64,000 bases of DNA, taken from assembly GCA_022653735.1 (NCBI GenBank), contig JALCSU010000004.1, positions 29,870-93,869 on the forward strand. Direction: 5' to 3'. Below, piece after piece: positions 34,963 to 43,740 of the stretch; position 1 is the first letter of the stretch, and every line of letters begins with the position of its first letter. The DNA is from Bacteroidales bacterium (lineage in GTDB: Bacteria > Bacteroidota > Bacteroidia > Bacteroidales > UBA932). The notes under the pieces were generated by a model. The model saw only the letters and a program-made list of their open reading frames with translations, did no database searches and was not told the origin of the DNA. Made by a program: the position numbers and the translations under genes.

Positions 34963-35376
34963 ATGATGTATTCTGAGACAATTTTCCCTGTGAGGTATTA
35001 TGAAACCGATCAGATGGGCATAGTGCATCACTCAAATTACATAAGGTATTTTGAGTGTGCCAGGAACGTGCTCATGGCTGAAGGCGGTTACCCGATAGAG
35101 AAATGCGAAGAGGATGGCGTGACGATACCCATCGTTAAGATGGAATGCAATTACAAGCATCCAGCGAAGATGGGCGACATCGTAAGATGCGTCGCAATCA
35201 TAGAGCAGGAACCATTGGCAAAGCTCTACGTGAAGCAAGCCGTCTACAATCAGGACAACGTGCTTTGCGCGGAAGGCCAGGCTACTCTCGGCTTCCTGAA
35301 CAAGGAGACCGGACGTCCGACTCGTTGCCCAGATAAGTTATTGGAAATGATAAGAAAGCATATTAACGACAAATAA
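34963..35376 (+). CDS. YbgC-like acyl-CoA thioesterase
   Basis: Hot-dog-fold thioesterase, cytoplasmic, hydrolysing acyl-CoA or 4-hydroxybenzoyl-CoA-type substrates. The signature is VRYYETDQMGIVHHSNYIRYFECARN (about 9-34), with the catalytic aspartate in ETDQMG and the conserved HHSNY. Length 137 aa is standard. The start is either of two adjacent ATGs (34963 or 34966). It lies 47 bp after valS and 9 bp before tatA. Confidence 0.88.
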   Translation: MMYSETIFPVRYYETDQMGIVHHSNYIRYFECARNVLMAEGGYPIEKCEEDGVTIPIVKMECNYKHPAKMGDIVRCVAIIEQEPLAKLYVKQAVYNQDNVLCAEGQATLGFLNKETGRPTRCPDKLLEMIRKHINDK

Positions 35377-35385
35377 TCACTCATT

Positions 35386-35640
35386 ATGAAAGCATTAATA
35401 TTATTACCACTCGGAGTCATCGGGCCTTGGCAGTGGGTCATCATTGCCTTGGTAATCATCTTATTATTCGGCGGAAAGAAGATTCCTGAGCTGATGAGAG
35501 GCCTAGGTAAGGGCATGAAAGAATTCAAGAAGGGGATGAATGACGTCGAGAATGACATCAAAGAAATCGATGCCGATTTGAACTCTACCGCAAAAACTCC
35601 GGAAAAGATCGAAAAGATCGAGGACAATAAGCAGAAATAG
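35386..35640 (+). CDS. tatA: Sec-independent protein translocase TatA/TatE
   Basis: Pore-forming subunit of the twin-arginine translocase. It has a short N-terminal hydrophobic helix ([28 protein letters not shown], about 9-36) with the characteristic FGGKKIPEL hinge, followed by an amphipathic helix ([14 protein letters not shown]) and a charged, disordered tail. Length 84 aa. It is followed by tatC after 23 bp. No tatB gene is present, so this is a minimal TatAC system as in many Bacteroidota. Confidence 0.92.
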   Translation: MKALILLPLGVIGPWQWVIIALVIILLFGGKKIPELMRGLGKGMKEFKKGMNDVENDIKEIDADLNSTAKTPEKIEKIEDNKQK

Positions 35641-35663
35641 TTTGAATCTCATTTCGTTAGGTT

Positions 35664-36458
35664 GTGGCTGAAGAAACGGGGAACACAAGTTCGGAGATGT
35701 CCTTCTGGGACCATCTAGATGTATTGAGGGGAATGCTATTCCGCTCAATACTTGCCGTATTGGTTTGCAGCATAGTCGTTTTCTGCTTCAAGAGCTTCTT
35801 CTTCGACGACATAATATTTGCGCCGACGCGAAGCGACTTTTTCATGTACAAGTTACTCCACATGAGCGTGGACATGTCACTTGTAAACCTGGAAGTCTCT
35901 TCTCAGTTTTTCGTGCACCTTAGGGTCGCGATGGAGGTGGGCTTCATCCTGTCATTTCCATATATAATTTTCGAAATATGGAAATTCATAGCTCCTGCCT
36001 TATATAAGAGGGAGAAGAAGGCTGTCAGCACTGTATTTATTTTTTCTTCTTTTCTCTTCTATCTTGGCCTTGCCATCGGTTATCTGCTCATAGTTCCTAT
36101 CTCTCTGAATTTCTTCCTCAATTACAAGGTCAGCGAAGTTGTGACTAACACTATCTCGCTGAATTCTTACATATCTCTATTCAATTCCACGACATTGTCT
36201 TTCGGGATTGTGTTCGAGTTCCCTGCCGTGGTGATCATATTATCCGCTTTAGGAATACTATATCGCGATACCCTGCAAAAATATCGCAGGTACGCCATCG
36301 TGGTTATCTCGTTCCTGGCCGCTATCATAACTCCGGCTGACCCTATGTCGATGATAATAGCTGCCGTTCCGCTTCTATTATTGTATGAAGTCAGCGTACT
36401 GTGTTGCAGGAAGCGTCCGAAAGAAACCGATGAAGAATTAACGGAGGCTGAGTCATGA
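35664..36458 (+). CDS. tatC: Sec-independent protein translocase TatC
   Basis: Polytopic receptor subunit for twin-arginine signal peptides, with six predicted membrane helices. Family motifs: MSFWDHLDVLRGMLFRSI (about 12-29) at the N-terminus, FSPTRSDFF-like (here FAPTRSDFFMYKLL), LSFPYIIFEIWKFIAPALY and TPADPMSMIIAAVPLLLLYE near the C-terminus. The start is GTG at 35664; translating from it gives the expected short cytoplasmic N-terminus. Its end overlaps the ABC-F start by 4 bp (ATGA), suggesting translational coupling. Confidence 0.92.
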   Translation: MAEETGNTSSEMSFWDHLDVLRGMLFRSILAVLVCSIVVFCFKSFFFDDIIFAPTRSDFFMYKLLHMSVDMSLVNLEVSSQFFVHLRVAMEVGFILSFPYIIFEIWKFIAPALYKREKKAVSTVFIFSSFLFYLGLAIGYLLIVPISLNFFLNYKVSEVVTNTISLNSYISLFNSTTLSFGIVFEFPAVVIILSALGILYRDTLQKYRRYAIVVISFLAAIITPADPMSMIIAAVPLLLLYEVSVLCCRKRPKETDEELTEAES

Positions 36459-38392
36459 TTTCCTTAAACGGACTTACGGTAGCTTACGGGAATTTCACCC
36501 TGCTGGACAATATCGATTTCCACATCAGCGACAATGACAAAATAGGCCTCGTTGGTAAGAACGGGGCGGGAAAGTCTACCATAATGAAGCTTATAGTAGG
36601 CGAATACCTTCCAACATCGGGTTCTATTGACAAGCCTCGCGACGTAAGAATCGGCTACCTGCCTCAAATCATGTCGCACCATAGGGGTAAGACTGTGCTT
36701 GAGGAGACCTTGACGGCCTTCGAGGAGGCGGCAGGACTGCAGAAAGAAATTGATGAGATAAACTCAGAGCTAACTAATAGAACTGACTATGAGTCGACGG
36801 AATATCTTGAATTGATCAATCGCCTGTCAGAACTCACGGAACGCTCTGCCATTGGGGAAAGCGAGCCACCTGAGGTGACGGCAGAGAAAACATTGCTAGG
36901 CCTAGGATTCAGGGATGAGGACTTCGGCAGGAAGACCGAAACGTTCAGCCAGGGATGGAACATGAGGATCGAGCTAGCGAAGATATTGCTTGCCAAGCCA
37001 GAAGTCCTGCTCCTGGATGAGCCTACCAATCACCTTGACATAGAATCGATTGAATGGCTGGAGGATTACCTGAGAGGCTGGCATGGCTCTCTATTGCTTG
37101 TCTCACACGACAGAAAATTCCTCGACAGCGTGACGAACCGCACCGTTGAAGTAGTGCTAGGACGTATTTATGATTATAAGGTGCCTTACAGCCAATATGT
37201 CGATCTGCACAATGAGAGGATAGAACAGCAGAAGGCTGCCTACGACAATCAGCAGAGGATGATCGAGAAAACGGAAGATTTCATAAATCGCTTCCGCTAT
37301 AAGCCTACGAAGTCGAATCAGGTCCAGTCTAGGATCAAGGCTCTGGATAAATTGGAAAGAATCGAGATTGACGAAACCGACAACGTGACGCTGACTGTCA
37401 AATTTCCTCCTGCGCCTCGTTCAGGAGACGTAGTTTTCAAAGCAGAAGATATCACGGTCGGTTATCCTCAGAAGGTTGTCTTCAGGAATGCGAACGTTGA
37501 AGTTCGGAGGGGAGAGAAAGTGGCTTTGATAGGCAGGAACGGGGAAGGCAAGACAACTCTTATGAGGGTGATAGATGGCGAATTGAAGCCAATCAGCGGA
37601 GAAGCTAAGATAGGATACAATGTAAATATGGGCTATTATGCTCAAAATCAAGAGGATATCTTAGATAGGAACCTAACTGTCTACCAGACGCTGGACAACA
37701 TCGCTACAGGCGAAATCCGAACGAAACTACGTGACATCCTGGCGGAATTTTTATTTAGAGGCGAGGACATTGACAAGAAGGTCAGCGTCTTGAGCGGTGG
37801 TGAGAGGGCAAGGCTAGGCATGGCAAAGCTCATGCTGGAGCCCTACAATCTGCTGGCGCTTGATGAGCCTACTAACCACATGGATATCAAGTCTAAAGAT
37901 ATTCTAAAACAGGCACTAAAATCGTATGATGGCACGCTCATTGTTGTCTCTCATGACCGTGACTTCTTGGAAGGCTTAGTGGATAAAATGTACGAGTTCC
38001 GAGACGGGAAAGTGACCGAGCATCTAGGAAGCGTGCATGAGTTCCTGGAGAAACGCAAGCTGGAAAATTTGCATGAGCTGGAGAGGAGGTTCGGCAATCT
38101 GGCTTCCAAGGAACCGGCGCAGAAGAAGACAGATGCTCAGAATGATTTCCAGCAGAGACGAAGCGATACTAAAGAAGAACGTAAGATAAGAAATCGCATA
38201 TCTTTGCTAGAGAAAGAGATAGATGGATTAGAAAAATCGATGTCGGACATTGAGAAGAAACTAAGCGATCCTAGGGGAGAAGATGTCATGAAACTTACCG
38301 AAGAATATCAGAGAAACCAAAAAGTAATAGATGAAAAAACCTCCGAATGGGAGGCGCTCATGAATAATCTTGATAACTATCCAAACAATTAA
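36455..38392 (+). CDS. ABC-F family ATPase
   Basis: Soluble ribosome-associated twin-ATPase without membrane segments. First domain: Walker A GLVGKNGAGKSTIMK (about 33-47) and Walker B VLLLDEPTNHLDIESIEWLE. Second: IGRNGEGKTTLMR, the signature LSGGERARLGMAKLML, and LALDEPTNHMDIKS. The interdomain linker (about 250-310) is charged and helical. The C-terminus is a coiled coil (EIDGLEKSMSDIEKKL) as in the Uup/YheS-like branch. Roles in ribosome rescue or translation tuning are known for the family; the specific subtype is not resolved. Confidence 0.9.
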   Translation: MISLNGLTVAYGNFTLLDNIDFHISDNDKIGLVGKNGAGKSTIMKLIVGEYLPTSGSIDKPRDVRIGYLPQIMSHHRGKTVLEETLTAFEEAAGLQKEIDEINSELTNRTDYESTEYLELINRLSELTERSAIGESEPPEVTAEKTLLGLGFRDEDFGRKTETFSQGWNMRIELAKILLAKPEVLLLDEPTNHLDIESIEWLEDYLRGWHGSLLLVSHDRKFLDSVTNRTVEVVLGRIYDYKVPYSQYVDLHNERIEQQKAAYDNQQRMIEKTEDFINRFRYKPTKSNQVQSRIKALDKLERIEIDETDNVTLTVKFPPAPRSGDVVFKAEDITVGYPQKVVFRNANVEVRRGEKVALIGRNGEGKTTLMRVIDGELKPISGEAKIGYNVNMGYYAQNQEDILDRNLTVYQTLDNIATGEIRTKLRDILAEFLFRGEDIDKKVSVLSGGERARLGMAKLMLEPYNLLALDEPTNHMDIKSKDILKQALKSYDGTLIVVSHDRDFLEGLVDKMYEFRDGKVTEHLGSVHEFLEKRKLENLHELERRFGNLASKEPAQKKTDAQNDFQQRRSDTKEERKIRNRISLLEKEIDGLEKSMSDIEKKLSDPRGEDVMKLTEEYQRNQKVIDEKTSEWEALMNNLDNYPNN

Positions 38393-38399
38393 TTGTATC

Positions 38400-39311
38400 A
38401 TGAAATCATTAATTATCAAATCATTAGCTGTTTCTATGCTGGCTTTTGCCCTGAACAGCTATTCTTTCGCCCAAACAAGAGAAATCGAACATGACTTTAC
38501 TGAATTTGACGCAATCTCAGCGACCAGCGATTTCAAAGTAACATTTTCAGAGAATCTGAAATATGGCGCCAAGCTTACTGTTGAAGATAATCTTAATGAA
38601 TATGTCGACTGCTATGTGAAAGGCAACTGCCTGTACATAGGCCTTAGGGAGAAAGATATTCCTAAAGAAGTGAAGAAGGCATATAAAGCGAAAAATGCTC
38701 AGGCTCCTATTCTGAACGTCACTGTCTATGCTCCAAAAATCAACAGCATTACCTTAGCAGAGGGATGCACATTTTCCAGCAACGGCGGATTAAATGCCGA
38801 TAAGTTCAGTGTCGACCTGAGTGACAATTCCAGCATACAGAACCTCACGGTCAATGCCAAATCCGTGAGCGTGAAAGCTGTAAAGAAGACCAACCTCGTG
38901 CTGATGGCAAAGAGCGACAATGTCGAGATTAATGGAGACGGTGACGCTGTCATCAGGATAGACTGCTCAGGCTCAAAGAGCTTGCAGGTTAAGAACAACG
39001 GTTCATCCAACGTAAACGTGAACGGCAGCTTCGAAGAAGCTTCCATAGATGCTGGAAATGCTTCCCAGCTTAGCATGACTGGCTCTGCTAATAAACTTAC
39101 CATCACTGGCAAAGGTAATAGGGCAAAGGTAGACGCTGGTGCTTTCAGCACACCTCAGGCTAGCCTTCAAATCGCTGGTCCTACCGTATCGGTTGCAGTT
39201 ACTGATGCGCTCGAGCTTGAGCTTGGCAAAGGCTCTAGCGTAACCTATGCTGGTAACCCTGTGATCAACATTGTGAGCGTTGAGAATTCTTCAATTTACA
39301 GAAAGAAATAA
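38400..39311 (+). CDS. Head GIN domain (DUF2807) exported protein
   Basis: Predicted secreted or envelope beta-helix protein. The signal peptide is MKSLIIKSLAVSMLAFALNSYSFAQ. The rest is a repetitive beta-solenoid with recurring short strands (FDAISATSDFKVTFSE; KSVSVKAVKKTNLVLMAKSDNVEINGDGDAVI), typical of the auto-adhesive head GIN family. Function unknown. I chose ATG 38400, where the signal peptide starts, rather than the in-frame ATG at 38370 inside the ABC-F gene. The stop overlaps the dipeptidase start by one base. Confidence 0.82.
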   Translation: MKSLIIKSLAVSMLAFALNSYSFAQTREIEHDFTEFDAISATSDFKVTFSENLKYGAKLTVEDNLNEYVDCYVKGNCLYIGLREKDIPKEVKKAYKAKNAQAPILNVTVYAPKINSITLAEGCTFSSNGGLNADKFSVDLSDNSSIQNLTVNAKSVSVKAVKKTNLVLMAKSDNVEINGDGDAVIRIDCSGSKSLQVKNNGSSNVNVNGSFEEASIDAGNASQLSMTGSANKLTITGKGNRAKVDAGAFSTPQASLQIAGPTVSVAVTDALELELGKGSSVTYAGNPVINIVSVENSSIYRKK

Positions 39312-40399
39312 TGTTTGTACTCGATTCCCATTGCGATACCCCGTCAATGCTGATGAGGGGCCGCGATATTGGAAAAGATAACGAAAGAGGGCACGTCGAC
39401 TTACCTAAGCTTAAGGCCGGGGGAGTCGACGGCTCTTTTTTCGCCCTTTTTACCAGGCAGAGCATGCAGCCAGATGCAGCGACGAGATATGCTTTGCAGA
39501 TGCTTGGCTCGATTAATGATGCAGTTGCGGCAAACAAAGAGTCCGCATCTTTGGCGAAAAACCCAGCTGAGGCATTCGAGAATAAGGCTAAAGGCCTTGT
39601 CAGCATATTCATTGGCATGGAAAACGGTCTACCTATTCAGAAGTCTTTATCGCTGCTCAGAGTTTTCCACAAGCTTGGGGTAAGTTATCTAACACTGACA
39701 CACAATGGCGATAACCAGATAGCCGATTCGGCATCTGAGGGAACTCATTGGAATGGCCTCAGTCCTTTCGGCAGAGAAGTTGTTGCCGAGATGAACCGCC
39801 TGGGAATGATAGTGGACATTGCACATGCTTCAGACAAAACTTTCTATGACTGCCTTCAAGTCTCTAAGACTCCGATAGTTTCCACTCATTCCTGCTGCAG
39901 AGCCTTGGCGCATCATAGGAGGAACATGACGGACGAGATGATCCGCACAATGGCAGACAAGGGAGGAGTCATACAGATAAACTTCTACCCTGTTTTCCTG
40001 TCCGACGCCTTTGACGAGACACTTGCTGAATCTGGGCTTGGCGACAAGGATTGGATTGAGGATGAATGGATCGCTGATCCTTTCAATAAGGAAAAAACCG
40101 ATGCTTGGAATGTCGTTCTTGATGAATATGCCGCATTGGAGAGGCCTTCATTCAAAGTGGTGGCAGACCACATTGATCATGCAGTGAAGGTAGGTGGAAT
40201 AGAGCACGTTGGAATCGGAACTGATTTCGATGGAATAGAAGTTACTCCGAAGGGACTAGAGAATGTCTCAAAGCTGCCTATTCTTTTCGACGAGCTGCGC
40301 AATAGAGGATATTCCGATGATGCAGTAGAAAAGATAGCTGGAGGCAACTTTTTGCGTGTCTGGAATGACGTTTTATCTAATGCTGAGCTGGACGCTTAG
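39311..40399 (+). CDS. Membrane dipeptidase (renal dipeptidase family, M19)
   Basis: Zinc-dependent dipeptidase of the M19 TIM-barrel family. Metal ligands are visible in LDSHCDTP (about 4-11) and IFIGMENGLPI. STHSCCRALAHHRRNM (about 197-212) and GIGTDFDGIEV (about 303-313) are further family motifs. No signal peptide is evident, so the enzyme may be cytoplasmic and act on imported dipeptides. The ATG overlaps the last base of the upstream stop codon. The 3' end overlaps the convergent cinA gene by 23 bp. Confidence 0.9.
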   Translation: MFVLDSHCDTPSMLMRGRDIGKDNERGHVDLPKLKAGGVDGSFFALFTRQSMQPDAATRYALQMLGSINDAVAANKESASLAKNPAEAFENKAKGLVSIFIGMENGLPIQKSLSLLRVFHKLGVSYLTLTHNGDNQIADSASEGTHWNGLSPFGREVVAEMNRLGMIVDIAHASDKTFYDCLQVSKTPIVSTHSCCRALAHHRRNMTDEMIRTMADKGGVIQINFYPVFLSDAFDETLAESGLGDKDWIEDEWIADPFNKEKTDAWNVVLDEYAALERPSFKVVADHIDHAVKVGGIEHVGIGTDFDGIEVTPKGLENVSKLPILFDELRNRGYSDDAVEKIAGGNFLRVWNDVLSNAELDA

Positions 40400-41681
40400 A
40401 TGACATATTCATTTGCAAATCCCTAAGGATATATTTCCTCAGCTCATCGAGGGCTGATGCTGCGAAACGCTGGATGTTTCTGGCTCTGTCGTTCCTGTAA
40501 TTCTTTTTAACTGAATATGTTCCATTCGGGCCTGCAATGCCTATCCAGACAGTCCCTACTGGGTTCTGCTCATCTCCCGATGGGCCGGCAAGACCAGTCG
40601 TAGCCACTGAATAAGTGCTGCCCAGCAGCCTGCGAACGCCAGTGGCCATCTCAACGGCAACTTCGCTGCTAACAACCCCGAATTTCTTGATGGTGCCAGC
40701 CCTTACCTTAAGCAGCTTTTCCTTGATTGGAACGGCATAAGATGTGACAGAGCCTAGGAAATATTCAGAAGCACCTGGAACAGAGGTGATTAAATGTGCT
40801 ATTTCCCCACCAGTGCAGGATTCAGCGCAGCTAAGCGTCATTCCAGAACCTCTGAATATTGCACCTATTGCATTTTGAAGAGTGTCATCCTGCCAGGAAT
40901 ATATCATGTCCCCAAGCAGAGGGCGCAGGCGTTCAAACTCGGCATCAATGCGTCTCTCCTCATCTTCTTTATTGCCACCATAAATAGAGAGGCGGAGCCT
41001 AACTCCAGTAAGTTGATTAGACAGGTAGGCTAGGTGCATGTCTTCAGGCAGGCTGTCTTCCCAATCCTCTATAAGTTTCGAAAGAGCCGACTCTGCCAGC
41101 CCATAGACCATGATGCATTTATGGAATATATCAGAAAGCCCTTTCTGATGGCACTTTATATCGTCGATTATGTCCGGAAGTGCCCCTATAGCTTCAAAAG
41201 GCACGCCTGGCAGAGCGTACAGAGTGGCCGGATGTCCGAACTTTTCGGCAGGGAAGCGGAACACCATGATAGGTGCCGTCCCTTTTTTGTTATTGATTAC
41301 TTCGCAGGTGTCTGGCACGTTTGCCTGAGCCTTATTTATATCCAGCACGTCCAGACCGCGCGAATGCAAGATCTCATTCACTATTTTCAGCTGGGCTTTG
41401 TTCACGACATATTCCTTGCTCCCGGAAATCTCGGCGAGAGCTGCTTTGGTGATGTCATCCTTTGTTGGGCCAAGGCCGCCTGTAGAGATAACTATATCGT
41501 TGTTTCTCAGTTCATTGGAAAGATTATTCACTATCTCATCATGGTCGTCGCCAAATGATAGCATTCTGGTCACTTTTATTCCGAGGGCCTCAAGTTCCTT
41601 GGAAATATTAGAAGAATTAGTGTCGACGATCTGGCCTATGAGGATTTCATCCCCAATCGTGCAAATAGAAGCCTGTATCAT
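40377..41681 (-). CDS. CinA family protein (NMN deamidase-related)
   Basis: Two-domain protein. The N-terminal MoCF-type pyrophosphatase-like domain (about 1-170) has CTIGDEILIGQIVDTNS and STGGLGPTKDDITK. The C-terminal CinA domain (about 270-420) has SCAESCTGGEIAHLITSVPGAS and ATTGLAGPSGDEQNPVGTVWIG, the nicotinamide mononucleotide deamidase signature. It acts in NAD salvage of NMN. Length 434 aa is normal. It starts by overlapping the pyrD stop (ATGA, 41678-41681), so the two are co-transcribed. Confidence 0.92.
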   Translation of the reverse strand: MIQASICTIGDEILIGQIVDTNSSNISKELEALGIKVTRMLSFGDDHDEIVNNLSNELRNNDIVISTGGLGPTKDDITKAALAEISGSKEYVVNKAQLKIVNEILHSRGLDVLDINKAQANVPDTCEVINNKKGTAPIMVFRFPAEKFGHPATLYALPGVPFEAIGALPDIIDDIKCHQKGLSDIFHKCIMVYGLAESALSKLIEDWEDSLPEDMHLAYLSNQLTGVRLRLSIYGGNKEDEERRIDAEFERLRPLLGDMIYSWQDDTLQNAIGAIFRGSGMTLSCAESCTGGEIAHLITSVPGASEYFLGSVTSYAVPIKEKLLKVRAGTIKKFGVVSSEVAVEMATGVRRLLGSTYSVATTGLAGPSGDEQNPVGTVWIGIAGPNGTYSVKKNYRNDRARNIQRFAASALDELRKYILRDLQMNMSSKRPAQH

Positions 41682-42715
41682 TTATTTTTCTCGAGATATT
41701 TAAGTATTCTTTTAATTATCGAAGGGCCTTCATAGATGAAAGCAGTGTATATCTCTATGAGAGAAGCACCAGCATCAAGCATTGCTTTCGCCTGTTCCGG
41801 AGTCATTATGCCCCCGACCGCAATGATAGGTAGTCTCCCTTCGCTTTTTTCGTGAATATATTTAACCATTTCCAGGTTCTTCTCGTAAAGAGGGGCTCCT
41901 GAGAGGCCGCCGTTGCCAATTTTTTTCACGGCATTCTCAGATGTCATCAAGTTTTCTCTAGACCTGGTCGTGTTGCCAGATATTATCCCATCTATGCCAG
42001 ATAACAGGCAGTAATGGATAATGTCATCAAGTTCTTCTCTAGGCAAATCTGGAGAAACCTTGATTAACAATGGCTTATAAGAATCATAACACAGCCTGAG
42101 CTCGAGCAGCGGATCAATGATGTCCGAGAGATAGGATATGTCCTGAAGATCCTGCAAGCCTTGGACATTCGGGCAGGAGACGTTTATGGAGATGAAATCC
42201 ACGAAATCGTAGATCAATGAGAAAGCTGTCTCGTAGTCCATGCGAATCTCATCATCTGTCTTGCTGGTCGTGTTTTTCGCTATGCTTGCACCAAGAATCA
42301 CGTTGGGCTTCCTGGCATTGATATTCTTTATCGCATATCGCACGCCCTTGTTGTTTATTCCCATCCGGTTTATGATGGCCTTGTCATGTGGCAGCCTGAA
42401 CACTCTGGGACGAGGATTTCCATCCTGAGGCAGAGGGGTAAGAGAACCTATCTCGATGAAAGAAAAACCACACCAGCCGAGTTCGTTGTAATATTCCCCA
42501 TTTTTATCAAGACCTGCAGCCAGGCCCACAGGATGAGGGAATCTTATGCCGAATACTTCTCTGGACAAACCTTTGGGCTCCCTCTTGTAAAGCAATTTCA
42601 TGATAGTTTTGCCGCCAGGAATCTTGCCAATGGTCTTCAGCATTCCAAACGTCAGCTTATGAGCCGTTTCTGGAGAGAAACGAAAAAGGAATGGTCTTAT
42701 GATGCTTTTGTACAT
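41678..42715 (-). CDS. pyrD: Dihydroorotate dehydrogenase (quinone)
   Basis: Class 2 enzyme of de novo pyrimidine synthesis, oxidising dihydroorotate with electrons passed to quinone at the membrane. The N-terminal membrane-associating helices are RPFLFRFSPETAHKLTFGML. FMN and substrate motifs: HPVGLAAGLDKNGEYYNELG, GSLTPLPQDGNPRPRVFRL, SINVSCPNVQGLQDLQ (serine catalytic base region), and IIAVGGIMTPEQAKAMLDAGASLIEIYT. Length 345 aa is typical. It is the upstream gene of the pyrD-cinA pair. Confidence 0.95.
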   Translation of the reverse strand: MYKSIIRPFLFRFSPETAHKLTFGMLKTIGKIPGGKTIMKLLYKREPKGLSREVFGIRFPHPVGLAAGLDKNGEYYNELGWCGFSFIEIGSLTPLPQDGNPRPRVFRLPHDKAIINRMGINNKGVRYAIKNINARKPNVILGASIAKNTTSKTDDEIRMDYETAFSLIYDFVDFISINVSCPNVQGLQDLQDISYLSDIIDPLLELRLCYDSYKPLLIKVSPDLPREELDDIIHYCLLSGIDGIISGNTTRSRENLMTSENAVKKIGNGGLSGAPLYEKNLEMVKYIHEKSEGRLPIIAVGGIMTPEQAKAMLDAGASLIEIYTAFIYEGPSIIKRILKYLEKNK

Positions 42716-42830
42716 AGCTTTGCAAATTTAGCAAATTTTCTATCTCTGCATTGCCGGATTGTAATTTTATTATGCAATCTCGTCCAGGCATTCTGTTGTG
42801 CTGACAGAAAAATGGCCGAGAAAGGCAGCA

Positions 42831-43259
42831 TCACTTGATTTCCAGGTACGTCCCATCGTCGTAGAAAACGATGACCCTGGCTATTTTCTTCTCAGCGGCG
42901 GTTTCGGCCTTATCTGAATCTGGTTGCGCTGAAGTTGGTTGCTGCTCAATTTCCAGAGGTTTCTCTTCGACGGGCTCAGACATTTTAGCATTATCATCTT
43001 CCTGGAAAAGTGCAGGCTCAGTCGGGACAGGCATCACGACATCCCTATCTTTCTTGTACATTTTCCCTTTCCCTGTGATGAGCCAGTCAAGATTGATTTC
43101 AGTGTATCTGGATGCCATCCTTTCTATGAAATCGTATCCAGGCTTGTTTCTCCCGGCTAAAATGTGGGATACGCTCGCGCGGCCGACGCCGATGCTGTCT
43201 GCGAATTGCGCCTGAGTAAGATTCTCGGCAGCCAAGAATTGTTGAAGACGGTTTTCCAT
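42831..43259 (-). CDS. XRE-family helix-turn-helix regulator
   Basis: DNA-binding protein with a Cro/CI-type helix-turn-helix at residues about 12-60 (LTQAQFADSIGVGRASVSHILAGRNKP). The ending of the domain, INLDWLITGKGKMYK, is typical of Bacteroidota XRE regulators. The rest is a proline- and glutamate-rich linker and a short C-terminal strand motif IARVIVFYDDGTYLEIK. I chose ATG 43259 (MENRLQQFL); an in-frame ATG at 43289 would add ten residues. It is preceded by 480 bp of AT-rich DNA that may hold its operators. Confidence 0.85.
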   Translation of the reverse strand: MENRLQQFLAAENLTQAQFADSIGVGRASVSHILAGRNKPGYDFIERMASRYTEINLDWLITGKGKMYKKDRDVVMPVPTEPALFQEDDNAKMSEPVEEKPLEIEQQPTSAQPDSDKAETAAEKKIARVIVFYDDGTYLEIK

Positions 43260-43289
43260 TGACAGATGTTTATTTACAAATTTAATCAA

Positions 43290-43714
43290 AGAAATTTACA
43301 ATGTCAACAATATTTTGCCATTAACAAATGTATACAGGTAGCGTTTTGATAAGAAACTAGTTAAACTAAACTTTAGTATAATTAATATAATTATCTGAAT
43401 TAGTGTTAGTAACTCTGTATATTTCGTCATAAATGATTGAATTTTCCCCATTTCCTAAGATTACCCCCGAATTGTAATTCATATTTACAATTAGATTATC
43501 GTATATAAATATCTGATTATATGAATATTGCTAGTTATTAAATTTTAGAATAATAAATTCTTATCCTTACTTATGTAAACTTTATTTAATTTTTGTAAAT
43601 ATTTCCATTTGTTAACGGATTGGGTACAAAATTAAACGCAATTGACAACTGAAATTGCGGTGTCACATCTGATTTCCAATCAATATCTAGAGCGAATATT
43701 TCCAAAGAATAACT
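43290..43714. other. AT-rich gene-free stretch between the XRE regulator and queA
   Basis: Very AT-rich. One palindrome, ATTGTAA (43471-43477) with TTACAAT (43485-43491), and the similar words TTTACAATGTCAACA near the XRE start suggest operator sites. Nothing else was recognised. Confidence 0.35.
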
Positions 43715-43722
43715 TACCTTTG
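43715..43722 (+). promoter_or_regulatory. -7 promoter box of queA
   Basis: TACCTTTG matches the TAnnTTTG consensus and lies 18 bp before the ATG at 43741. It supports that start and excludes the longer open frame beginning at 43642. Confidence 0.5.
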
Positions 43723-43740
43723 TACGAAAATTTAATTGTA

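Noticed and set aside
43642..43740. Longer N-terminus for queA
   Set aside because: The -7 box at 43715-43722 lies inside it and the family starts at about 43741.
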